A stretch of 64,000 bases of DNA from Tenebrio molitor (Eukaryota; Arthropoda; Insecta; Coleoptera; Tenebrionidae), in assembly GCF_963966145.1 (NCBI RefSeq), contig NC_091051.1:6262001-6326000 (forward strand), written 5' to 3'. A program made the position numbers and the translations under genes. Within the stretch, counting starts at the first letter, position 1. Every line of letters starts with the position of its first letter. A model generated the notes under the pieces. That model had not been told where the DNA came from. It was given only the letters and a program-made list of their open reading frames with translations, and made no database searches. Shown in pieces: positions 31,019 to 43,100 of the stretch.

Positions 31019-32700
31019 GGTTGCAGAATGAATTAATCAAATTAATCTACTTGTAAACACTCTAATTCACTAGTGAAGTCACAGTGGCTTTACACTACAG
31101 CACAAAATTCTATGTGGCAACGATTTTTTATGAAGGTGACCTTTAAACTTAACCTCTAGCTTTGACATGACGCGAAATGGCGAAATGTCAAGTGGGAGTC
31201 ATTTTGATTGGTTAGAAATTTGCGCGCTACGCGGCACGTTTGAAAATGACACAATTAACATGACAGATTATTTAACTGTTTTTTAGTAATCTGTCATATT
31301 TAGCATAAATTAGGAAATACAAATATGGAGACGGTAATATTTATTTAAAAAAAAAGAGAATACTTTGTCAAATCTGCAAGCGGTATACAAGACGAGAAGA
31401 ACGATTCGAAGCAGAGATCAAAAAATTAATTTTAAGGTAAATACAAACAAATATTTACGTACATAATACTGAAGATGTATCTTCTGGTTTTTTACTTGTG
31501 TTCGGATACAAAGACGAAAACAAACCGGATGCTCCAAACATACGTGAATTTTTTACACGAAAATTTACATCACAATATTTATACGAAAATATTCACTATT
31601 ACGCGGCTATCTCATGTCGACGCCTAGTGATGTGATGTCAGTCCCAAGCGAATAAAGCACTTACCACGTAGAAAATTGCAATTTTAAATACCGTCAACTT
31701 AAATATCTCTGTAAAACATACCGGGCGCAGAATGTGAACAGTTCCACCGCAAAAATGTCCATACAATTTTACGCGTTTCGGTGAAGAGTCTCATTGAAGA
31801 AGTGTCCACAAGATGGCGGACGAATCAGAGGGGGTCAAACGGTATATTAAAAAAAATTTTGTTCTCTTTCCTGCAAAGTTTTATCTTGGAAAAATGTGCC
31901 CATGTTCAAAGTAGACTTTTTCACTCGTTAAGTCGTTACACAACTCAGAAATATGATCCTGAAGGTCAGACATGTCACTCAACCACTGTACTTCCACAGA
32001 AGTAAAAAATATAGAATGAATTCAAAATGTCGTGTTTGTTGATTGCAAAATTTTGACATTCAATAATGTTGAAACACGTAAAACGTAAATTATTTCAAAA
32101 TATTAGTAATTAAGTAAGAGGGTCATTCAGGAAACTCGATAAGGCTCGATAAGACATCGCAAATTCAAAACCATGACAACTGATACCTAGTGTTGAAGAA
32201 TTGTAAGTATTTTCCGTTTCGTTACCGATTTGCAAATTATCTGAGTTTCATGAATGACCCCCTAAGTCCCTAACAAAACACTAGGCGGGAAATCATGTCT
32301 TCATTCCGCTTCGACTTTTGTACGAAAAAATAAGTTCAAATTTGAATTGATAATTTGTAAATTTATTTATTTAGCTTTATTGTAAAAGTGTTATAGTCAT
32401 GTTTTTATTTATCATATTTCAGTTAAGATTACCTAAGTAGCGTATTAAACAACAAATCCTTAATCTTATTTTTCTTGTTTATAAATGTACAACCCAAAAT
32501 TCTATTTCTAGCGCCATTTAACAACCAGAACGGTCTAAATAATACATTTACGTAATACTTATACAACAATGCCCCTAGCCCTAGACTAACGGTGAAACTT
32601 TTTTAAACGGCAAATAAAAATACAGCTATGGTGAATTTTTCATCGTTATGTTTAATTCTCCCTATATACAAATTGTAGCAATAAAATATAAATTATTATA
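31019..32700. other. spacer, no gene supported
   Basis: The 5' flank of the phosphatase gene and 3' flank of the Borderline-like gene. It holds a small MITE at 32117-32262. Forward frames here (for example 31781-32005) lack homology, splice support and codon bias. Confidence 0.5.
32117..32262. mobile_element. 146-bp MITE
   Basis: Inverted ends AGAGGGTCATTCAGGAAACT and its near-inverse GTTTCATGAATGACCCCC, flanked by TA. It is non-coding. Confidence 0.75.
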
Positions 32701-35700
32701 TTATTTATTTCCCTTGATATTTTGTGGGTAGGATCCACACCACTTCTTGCGTGCGTAATAAACTGCAACAAACGCCGTCACCAATAATGCAAATCCCGTA
32801 ATGATTCCTGTAGATACAGCTCTTATCTTTTTATATCCGGGGACCATCAATGCAAATTTTTCGCTGACCGCTTGCTGATCATTAAACGACACCGCGATTA
32901 TCTGGATGTTGTACTCCATACCTTCCACGAGATTTGTCACTGAAACATTTTACCATCAAATTGATCATTGCAAACTCTGACTCTTACGTAAGTATGAAGT
33001 GTTTTTTGTTTCCGCCGAACCGAACAGATAGTCTTCGGGGCCTTGAAACCACCTCACCACGTAAAATTTTAAATTTTCTGTTCCGTATTCGGGGGGTTCC
33101 CAGGTCACTACGAAACCGCGCTCTGTAGGATAGACCGAGATGTTTCTCGGGAATCCCACGGGTGGAAAAGAGTTGCTTCTGTATCTGTCACTTTCTCCGT
33201 CGATACCTTTAGTCCACACTCGTATTGATTTGCTGAAGAGACCGTCGCCGTTGTTGTCTTTACAAAGAACCATGAACTCATATTCTCTGCCTGATAAGAG
33301 TGTTGTGACAAGAGCTTCAAAGTACATACACAGATACCTGAATTAAGTCCGGTAATGGTGGCTTCCAAAGTTCTGGAAGACGTAACTTGATGGGTTTTCC
33401 ATTCTGAACTGCCCACAGGTTTATACCATACACTGTACTCGACGTTGGTTCTTTGCCTACCCGGCAACCACGTCAAGTGCACCGACGCACTCGAAGACAC
33501 CGCTGTTAAGTTCGATGGCGCATTCGACGGAATATTCTCAACCAACAGTTCAGCTTCTGCGGTTATCGTGGCAGCTTTGTTAGTTGCGGAACATTGGTAC
33601 CACCCTCGATCTTCTTCCTGAATGTTGATTATAGTTAAATTTCCCTCTTTTATTGAGTAACGACCCACAGGAAGTGACGTCCCGTCTTTCTGGAAAAATA
33701 GGTTTTTTAAATAGTTGCATTAAGTACTCTCATCTTAAGTTACTTTATACCAAACTATTATGGGCTTGTGTTCGTTTTCGCCGTCTCTGGCGTCGCATGG
33801 CATCTCGATTGTCTCTCCAAGTTTCCTCAAATACAGATTGTGAGGGGTCACAACAAAAATGGGGGGACGCTGCACGGTTACGAGAATGGGAGGGGAAGGA
33901 CCTTGAGTGCCTAGATCGTTGAAGGGTGTGCAAGTGTAGCGGCCGCTGTGACTTTCGTCGACTTTCATGAAATACAAACTTCCGTTCCTTCTGTAAAAGA
34001 CGCCTTGGATGTTGTAGGGGTCAAAAAGGAAGCCGTCTTTCTCCCAACGGAGATTTGTCAAAGGAGGATTCGCTCTGAAGTGACAATCTATCAAAGCGGG
34101 TCGCCCAAACGGCAAATGTATTTCAGGCGGGGCAAAGATTACTTTGGCTCGGTCTAGAACAGTATTGTCATTGCGATGAATTAATATTTGTTGCGACGTT
34201 ACATTGGACGTTAAGGAAAGCTTTGGCTGTTTGTTTTTCTCCATCAGAATTCGTCACTTCACATTCGTATTCTCCATAGTCGCCCATGTCCGTGGGGTTA
34301 ATAACCAACGTGTTCTCCTTCGTTATGTACGACCGTTTCATCAAATCTTGAAATTCCTTCAACTGAATTCCGTCTTTGTGCCAGGTCACTTTTAGTTCTG
34401 GGTCCTTTGTTAAGCACACAAATTTTGCCTCTTCACCTTCAAGAGTTGTCCGATTGATTGGAGGGATAGCTAAGAGATTTCCACCTACAATTCCTTATTG
34501 AAAGGCAAGAAAACTCCCCTTAAAAATTATTCTACCGTTAACTGTGAGGTGGAACCACGTGCCATTATTTCTTGAACTTGGAGTTCTGTTTGGAAACAAG
34601 ACTTGACATTCGAACCAACCACCGTCGGAATCTCGAATCGATGTTAAATTGACGGAAGCTTTTCCATAACGGCGATTGGGACTAACATTAGGACTATTAA
34701 CTAGATCTATTCGGCCGACAAATGGTTCAGTGGCAGTCAACACTCCATCGTACCAAGAGAAAATTGTTTTACCCTAAAAAATAAGGGTATTAGCAATTCT
34801 TCAATTCAATTGCAGAATTGTTATGAGTGTTTTTAAGTTTTATTAAGTTATTAATTATTTAATTAAAATCGAAAATTACAAAAAATACCAAGTAACCAAT
34901 AAAAATGTAATATTCATAAATAATAATCTATTAGTAATTATAGGTATTATGATTAAAATAGATCGGACTAGAAAATGACATTTTACGTTTGACATTAAAA
35001 ATTTGACAGTTTATTTCAGTAAATCAAGAATGTACATTGTTCGTCACTAAGGAAACAAAACGGAGACAAATGAAACTCAACAAATAAATATCGCCATTAC
35101 TGTGTCCGAGTGTTGTGTAAAATTTTTTTCAAAAAAATGTGTTAAAATCGTATAAATGTGTGTATAAATTGTGATTTTCGGTTTTCTGTGAAGTCAAATG
35201 ATGAAATTAACAAATCAGACAAAGGTAGGACCCTTGAAAATACTATGTGAATTTTGAATGATTGGTGGATAATTCAAAATGCTCAAATCGGATTGGTCCA
35301 AATCTGTTCTCGGCGATTGAAATTGTCCTTTTTCTTTCGGTTAAAAGTTTTTTCCCGTTGCAAAAGAGCTATCTTTATTACAGATAATTTTCACTGATGT
35401 TTAAAAATTCTGGTGATGTTTCTAACAAAAACAACAACCACCCAACCAAACAAAGCAGTTTAGTAAATTAAGGAGTAAATTATAGTAAACTCAAGGTGAA
35501 ACGGGTTTAACAATTAAATATAATAAGAGAATGCGACAAATGCCACGAATTATATAATTATTACGACAAAGGTCACGTCCAAGAATCTTTAAACTTTAAA
35601 ACATACAGTGTGGAAACTTTAACTGAAATAAAATTCATAACTTTGACTTAGGTGATTTTTGTGAAAAATCCCGTAACAGGTCGATTTTTGTTTTTCCTTG

Positions 35701-36851
35701 CTCACATTTTGACGCATATGGTTTTTGCATATCTCTTCCCGGAAGTGCGCAACCACCCCTAACTTTCTTTTTTTAAATTGAAAGGTATGCCAAGTGACAT
35801 TTCGTTTGAAAGCCCACTTGGCAAAGAATACAATGCACTATTTGTTTCCTGAATATTTTCAAAGCCTACGTGCTAAAAAATAAAAAAAAAATGCAACAAA
35901 TTTTCAAAATGGGCACCGTTTGTTTCTTGCCCAATTGAAAATCGTTAGTAACATGTATCCCTTGCGTTTTATAACATTTCCGGTGTGATTTGTCTAATTT
36001 ACCGAATAGTATTGAAGATCTTAGGCAACGTATTAAACACAAAATTAGCCAAATCATACCGGAAATGTTACAAAACCTAAGGGATGCAATTTCCCAAGAA
36101 AGAAACGTCGCCAATTTTGAGCATTGGCTGCATTAAATAGAATTCAATTTATAAAATTTGTTTTTATTTTTTAGCACGTAGACTTTGAAAATATTTAGGA
36201 AATAAATAGTGCGTTATATTCTTTGCGAAGTGGGCTTTCAAACGAGGTATGACTTAGCGTACCCTTCCGTTTGAAAAAAAAAGTTAGGGGTGGTTCCGAG
36301 CTTCCAGGCGCAGATATGGAAAAACCATATCCGCGAAAATGTGTGCAAGAAAAAACGAAAATCGACCTGTTTCCCCTATGTCCAAGTTATGAATTTTATT
36401 CCAGTTAAAGTTTCCACACTGTATTTGCACCCCAACAATACCTAAGATACGTCTAGAGTTGATCAAATATGTACATCTATTCTAATTATTAAAAATTTGC
36501 TTTATCGTATATTTTCTTATGTTCTTTGGATCTATCTGAGGCAATTCCTTGTTGACTATTTTATAATGAGCAAGCTCAGGTGAATTTCAACAATGAATAT
36601 GATAAAGTGAACACACGGAAGTAGATATTATTATTTTTGGGTGGTGTTACGTTTGGACTTACCTCTTTTTTCCAGTTAAGCATGTAGGGAATGGGGAGAC
36701 TTTGGGGGAAGTCCACATTACAATTAAAAATAACATAATCACCTACGGCCGCCGTTAAATAAATAGGTTTCTGCTCCTCGTAATAGTAACAATTTGCTTT
36801 GCACACAAACAAAATCACAAACCACAAATAACGATTTAATTTAAGATACAT
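32701..36851 (-). CDS. Borderline-like immunoglobulin-superfamily receptor (4 Ig, 2 FNIII, TM, short tail)
   Basis: Exons 36663-36851, 34536-34773, 34203-34484, 33744-34153, 33338-33689, 32988-33290 and 32701-32939, all phase-consistent, give about 670 residues. It has a signal peptide (residues ~1-21), then Ig1 (IFNCNV ... FECQV), an Ig domain equivalent to Turtle Ig3 (FVCLT ... YECEVTN), two more Ig domains (YTCTPFNDLGTQG; WYQCSATN) and two fibronectin III domains. A membrane helix (STGIITGFALLVTAFVAVYY) and a short basic tail ending NIKGNK follow. Such proteins mediate homophilic or Turtle-partnered adhesion in neurite and axon wrapping. Turtle's second Ig is missing: exon 2 joins straight into the Ig3-like exon. 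The assignment to Borderline rather than a second Turtle rests on the short tail and is inference. The 1.9-kb first intron carries a transposon. Confidence 0.88.
35606..36421. mobile_element. 816-bp foldback DNA transposon remnant in intron 1
   Basis: Ends CAGTGTGGAAACTTTAACTG and its inverse lie between TA dinucleotides. The arms are roughly 250 bp or more and imperfect. Inside is the C-terminal tail of a transposase (36017-36136). The TA target plus the transposase tail places it in the Tc1/mariner superfamily. It is non-autonomous. Confidence 0.85.
36017..36136 (+). pseudogene. C-terminal fragment of a Tc1/mariner-type transposase
   Basis: Forward frame DLRQRIKHKISQIIPEMLQN ... NFEHWLH-stop. 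It matches the usual end of insect mariner-type transposases (a run like ITPEMLQNVR and a closing FEHLL). The catalytic core is absent. A partly inverted copy of the same fragment is visible at about 35920-36000, which explains the palindrome. Confidence 0.7.
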
Positions 36852-37517
36852 GTTTCACACTAAACTTTATGGGAGAAATGAATTTTATAATGGAGCAGAA
36901 CTGTGCATGCTGCGTGCCAGAGATTCAAAAGTTCTGTCAAATCAAATGTAATCGCGGTAGTAACTTGAAGAATTAGATTAAATTTGACCCGTATTACACT
37001 TCAGGGACCCTTGATACGCAAAACTGACTAGATTCAATTTACTGGTTCAAATGCTAACCACTAATGTGACTGCGCAATAAATTTCAAACTGTAACTTGAT
37101 CTTTTGCATCAAAACGAGACGGGTAAAAATACATGCACTTATTTTAATTCAATTTGTGTAATTTTATAATTACTCGGACGTATTGATACATCACAAAAAA
37201 CAAACAATTTTTTTTATAATTTTTAGTATTTCTGTTCAGAAATTTATAACTGCTAGAATCAATTTTACAGTTTCTGGTCATTTGTACGGTGTCAGATTGT
37301 ACCAAAAATTTTGGTGGTTCTAACAGCTGATGTTTCGCCTTCAGTGTAACATGCGCTTTCAAAGCGGAAAAGTAAAATTGTGCGTTTATGAGTACATCAA
37401 TTACTGTTAATATTTGTCCACCTACAATATAAAAGAGCTCGCCAGCTTCTCGAAGAAACTACTGTCAAAAGCATGAGTTATGTATTTAGATATTAGTAAC
37501 GACTGTTTTAATGTCAT

Positions 37518-37518
37518 A

Positions 37519-37552
<34 letters not shown>
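37518..37552. repeat. (AAT)n microsatellite
   Basis: About eleven uninterrupted AAT triplets. Confidence 0.95.
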
Positions 37553-38074
37553 TTCCAAAATTACAATAGTCATTATTGCTTAATTATTTTATTTTTGCTC
37601 AACGTAAGATATTAATTGAGTAAATTAACAGTTTAAAGTTAGTGTAGGTGTTTTCAATTACGATGCTAATTTAGCCAAAATTAAATAACGTGATCCCGGA
37701 ATTTAGGTACTTAAAATTTGGCACAGTTTTGTTAATAGAGTCACAACGATAACGTTGAGTAAGTCTGAAATTGAAAAAATGTAAATATTTTACGAAAATT
37801 GGCTGGTGCAAACACCAAGTTTGTTTTTAGACTGTTTGGTATCAAAATGGTCTTTGAGAAAATCCTCCAACATCTATAAACAGAGACAGTCGGTTATTAA
37901 CTCCAACAAACTGAATTATTTGTGTTTTAATTTTAAAAGTACGTACATATTACTTGAATGACAGAATTTAATACTGTTGTCATTTTCAATTAAATTAAAC
38001 AAGCACAATCAAGTAAGAGGATGTTTTGCAAAAATGTTTATCTGTCTGCAACCAACAAAACAGGTGGTATTGTA

Positions 38075-38710
38075 CAGGGTGATTCAAGTTTTACCGCCCG
38101 CACGATTAACCCTATTAAAAAATTAGTAAAAATTACGAAACTTTAGGGTTACATTCCCTTCATATAAGGCTTCAAACATGTGCAATCAATTTTCCTGTAT
38201 CACTTCATTCAGAGCCATAAAATTAAAAAAATTGATTTTGACCAAAAAAAAATTTTTCCCGTGCACTCTCATAACACAATTAATTCAAAGAACATATTTA
38301 TGAAATTTGCATCAAAAGAAAAGGATTAGTTTTTGAATTATTCCAATTTTAACGAAAAATGATCAAGATTTACAACTGCAGTGTCATAAATAAATACCTC
38401 ATTGTTGGGAAACATCTGTTGAGAACTTTTCTAGTAATTCTTTCCCTTTATTTCAAAAACCGGTGATGCTTTCATGATTTCAATGACATCAAATTTTTCC
38501 TAAATGTTCGAAAGAACTCTCAGTGAAAAATTCTGTAAATTATTGTAGCGGTTATTGAATTAAAACGAAATATTTACTCGTCTCGTTAAAAAATTTGGAA
38601 TTTTTACAGAATGTTCTACAACCTTACACAATCACTCCTGAATTTTTTAGAATTTTAAATCGATTAGAAGTGTGTGTTTGCCTTCAGGTGGTAAAACTTG
38701 AATCACCCTG
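38075..38710. mobile_element. 636-bp TIR element (TA target)
   Basis: Ends CAGGGTGATTCAAGTTTTAC and the inverse GTAAAACTTGAATCACCCTG, flanked by TA. It shares the outer CAGGGTGA with the MITEs at 3454, 20814 and 28886 but has its own interior. No transposase frame was found. Confidence 0.88.
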
Positions 38711-40119
38711 TATGTACATTAATTGAAATTTAAAAAAACCCTATTCATTTTTAGTTTTACTCTATCTAGACCTCCACGTTGGTTCTTATCGTGAAAATTT
38801 TGATCGTTTGTAGTTTTACTCCAGACCTTCACGTTGGTTCTTATCGTGAAAATTTTCTTAGTTATTACTGGTTGTTGAACCCATGGTGTTGGGGTTTTAC
38901 GTGAGTTGAGAATCAGGATTAAAAAAAAACAACTGTATATGAGATCTGGCAACATTATTGTATTTTAATCAAATGTGATGCTTTATACAGCGTAGTTACA
39001 TAGTAACAACTGTTTTACACTACTTAACACTTACAACTAAAAAAATGCTACTGCTAAATCTCAGTGTGCTGTGAAATGATATAATTAATGTACAGTCAGA
39101 GAACTTACTGGGATCGAATTTATTTTTTTCTTAGAAAAAATCGAGTGCCTAATAGACATGCAAATTGTATTTAAAAATGTGTTTCCGTCCTTATTTAAAA
39201 CTGATAATATAATAACAATAATAAAAAGAAAAGGCAAGTAAACAATAGAGGCAATTTATTTGCCTTTTACAATACGAAGTAATAAATACATGAAGAATTT
39301 ATTTAAAAATCGTTAGAATTTCGTGTATGTTTATAACATTCGTGAATTATTGTTTACTATACCACTCCAGTCATTCATTCGCAAATAAAATTTTTCATTA
39401 AATATAACTTGTACTTATGTCAGATCTTATCAATAAAACAAAGCTAACAAACTAATATCACTATATAAATAACTGGAACTGAATATTGTACAGAAATCAT
39501 AACAAATCGAGAACCTAATTAACAGGAACTTGGTATTCCTGGAGTGCTAAATACATCTGAAATAATAGAATGAAAATGCGGGAGTATGTCCCGCCTGCTC
39601 CTAGAGCAAAGGTACGTTATACAAGTTTTATCCTAAACACCTAGTATTACAATGTCGCAACAGCCTCTCTTGTAGAATGTTGGTCGCGGCCGTGGCCACG
39701 CTAAAGCGTTAGAATTATTGATGGCGTCAGTCAAGTCGATCAGTGTTGGAAAGTAAATGGTCAGGTGGGGGCAGCACCGAACCAGATCGACAGCGCCCAT
39801 TGAATCGCCTACGTACATAAAACGACGTTTCTTGTTGTAGTTTTCTTCTTCATCTTCTTCTTCAATATATATGATAAATTGAGCTTCCTGATTATGTTGT
39901 ACGGTAGAAAGACGATGTGTTAACTTCATAGAATTTTGTGTAGAATTAATGTGTACTTAAAAAATAATGATTTAGGGTCTGTTTGGAGTTTTTGTTCCTA
40001 TATGTGTAATTTTTGTGTTTAATTATCAATATTTAGAACATGTTTCGTTAAATTTAGTGCTTCTTGACGTTGAGTAACACCAAATTTCATAGTTTAAAGA
40101 GAATCACGCACACATAATG

Positions 40120-43100
40120 TCAACAGGCACTCTCCAATTCGTGGCTGCGTCTTCTTTTCGCTTGTCGCTTCCTGAACTCGTTGAATTCTTCTTTCATGGC
40201 CTGGACTCTGGCATCGATGTTGTCGTAACGACTTCTCAAAGTGCCGTAACTCTTCCTGGTCGGACCGGTGTCCAGCTCGACATCTCTCGAACCGGTCGGC
40301 GTCGACGGCGTTGGCGTCGGCGTGGACGGGTCGAACTCGTAATGACCGTCGACACTGCCGACATCGACGGCTTTGTGCAATTGATCCGAAGTGGATGGCG
40401 ACGACGACGCTAATTCCAGCCAATGTCCTACTAACGGTGGCGGAGGAGGCAAGGCCGAAGGAGGAGGTGGCGGCGGTCTGTACGGCGGCAGCCTCCACTC
40501 GGTGAAAGTGCTGCCGCTTTGCGAGCTCTGATTCTGTTGGGACGACGTGTTTTTGCTGCCGAATCCGCTCGAACTGGACCTGCTCTCTGGGGAGCGGTCC
40601 AAGTGGTCGGGCGAACCCAGCTCGGGGGCGCTTCGTGCGATGCGTGCGTGTCTAGGTAGGAGTCTCGCCCTTGGTCTCGGACCGGGGTACGGTGGCGCTA
40701 CTCTAATCCGTTGAGTGGGACTTTCGACTCTAATGGGATGGACCGGGATAAAACCTTGAGACTCTTCGTGAATGGCACGTAACGATGGCAGTTCTTGAGA
40801 GTAACGCTCGTGCACCGACCTGAGTTGCATGAAACCCGGAGGAGTCGGATACGAACGTTCCCCGGAACTCGTGTAGCGTACAGAACTCAAGTCGCTGAAG
40901 TAGAGAGGAGTCCAAGGCGACAACAGTAAAGCGCTCGACGTGGCCGGAGAGCTCGACTGGAAATTCGGAGTCGCGGGGCTGTAAATCGTCGGTATCGGTT
41001 TGACGGGATAGTGAACGCGTTGTCCTAAGCTGCTGAAGAAACCGCCTATTCCTCTGGCGCTCTGTCCCGAAGCGTCCGACCTCAAGCTCAACTGGCTCGG
41101 GTAGCCGACGAGGGGTTTGCGCCACGACGCCCGATTCCGTACTCCCTTTCGCGGCAGGAATCCTCCATCGTCGCTGCTACTCACGTTCGACGGACTGTCG
41201 GTGCGTAAACTCAGAATGGAATCCACCAGTACGAAACGACCGTCTGCTGTTCTCGAGATGCGACCCAAAGATTTCGAAGGAGATCCAGAATGAAGATAGT
41301 CCGGATGCCAACTTAAGCTGCTGCCAGTTCGACACCTATCCCGAGGCCATATCCAATTCACGATGAAGCTGATGAGCCTCAGACCTGATATTCGGCCTTT
41401 TCTAAGTCTGTTCCAACACGAAACACGTTAGCAAGCGATCTTTTCCAGGATCGCATTTATTTTCCCCTCAAACGCCAAAGAACCGACGGACGGTAGGTAA
41501 GGTCATTGCACAAAGTGCGATTCCGTCAAAAGTTTTTATAGTTTAATTATTTGTAAGCTGCTTCTTCCCGAGACCAAACGAGTAAACCCCACTCGTTCTG
41601 CAAGAATAAGTTGTAAAGCGTCATCCTCCTAGAGTTCTTGTTTACAATAGAAGTAAATCATAAATAAACATAACAGTCAAAGAGTCTGCGTATGTTGTCA
41701 ATAACGTCGAATGCGCAACATAAACATAACCTCACTATTTTAAATGTTATTGGTATTGCTACCTGATCGGCATTATATTGGGATGACAAAAAAGAAAAAG
41801 ACGTTGTTGAGTTGTCCCATAAATAAAGATCGAAGAAATTCGGTTTATAGATATTGATTATTATAACCAACATGAATTGCTGGTTACATCCATCGCTAGT
41901 GTTGCCAACACATATCCAAGCGAAGTGGGTAAAAAATTGCCCTACAAAATTATTACCAGATTTTGCACTAACAATACTTGATGCCAAAACTGAAGACAGA
42001 AAAAAAACTTAACATATTTGTCAGATATGAGCTTGATAACTTATCCTCATCTTCCCATTTTTAAAATGGTCGTACTGCACCCTTGCATGCATGGACAGAA
42101 TTATTTAAACTATAAAAACTTTGTTCGAAAGACATTCCTATTTGATGCCGTTGTTGAATTTTTGGGAAAAAAATGCGATCGATAAAAATTCAAATAAACG
42201 GTAAACGAATAAATATCATGCTGGTATAGTCCAACGACTCTTTTTATTCTTAGTTCAGCTGTTGAAGCGGTTGTGGATACATGCAGTTATGAACATGATA
42301 AAGAGGAGATTTGGAGAATGCAACATTAAACAATGCAAATATTAAAATATTAGATTTGTTCATGTCGGAAATTAGAACTGTACTGTTGAGAAAATATTGT
42401 GGGGAAAGTGTCGTGGAAGGGATGTGAATTAATAAAGTGCGACCAAAAAAATTAACAGAAACAGAACAAGTGAGAGTGCGAACACATGATGTCTTAACAG
42501 CCGCGAATTTCTTCACCTTTTTTCCTCCTGCGCAGATCCAGATGGCGGCAAATAACACACGTTTGGGATCAGAAACTAGGTAATGCAGAAATACGCGTTT
42601 AGTTATTAAGAGATAAAGTTTGCAAAGTGTTACAATATAGCAAAAGATAAACCGACAACAGAGGAGAGAAACAGTTACTATGCAGAAATAAATGATTTTG
42701 TCGATTAATCTCGGCACACTTTGCTCGTAAGTGATAACTTAACGCGAAACAGTGTGTTGTAAAAGTCTATGAGTCTAATGCACCTACACAGAAAAGACCA
42801 ACCCTATGGAGAGGTCCACATTCCAGGAACAAATGAAGCACACTTAAGTCCAAGTTTATGGTAGATCGATTGGCTTACCATCTACTTGAACTCTACAGGA
42901 ATCTAGTTTAGATTCCGCTACGAAATGCGATCATTTTTGAGAGTGATAAGTTTTTTTTTTTGGTTTTAAATTTTTTTAAGTGATCGCATGGAATAGCGGA
43001 AACTTTAACGCCTGACGCTTACGGTTTGTGTCAACGCTTGTCCCAGGAATTATAAACACGCTCTCGTAATCACGGTACGACTCGGATTCAACCGTCCTAC

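Larger units (their letters stand above)
36852..40119. other. spacer between the two IgSF genes
   Basis: The presumed 5' flank of the Borderline-like gene and 3' UTR/flank of the turtle gene. It contains an (AAT)n microsatellite (37518-37552) and a TIR element (38075-38710). A minus-strand frame at 39633-39929 lies about 190 bp beyond the turtle stop codon and is most likely 3' UTR. Confidence 0.5.

Noticed and set aside
40094..40505. Long alternative frames on both strands
   Set aside because: They are shadows of the GC-rich last exon of turtle. The turtle frame has 427 codons and the expected proline-rich tail.
42250..42717. 155-codon minus-strand frame in a turtle intron
   Set aside because: Hydrophobic, low-complexity translation with no homology or splice signals. 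It is a chance frame in AT-rich DNA.
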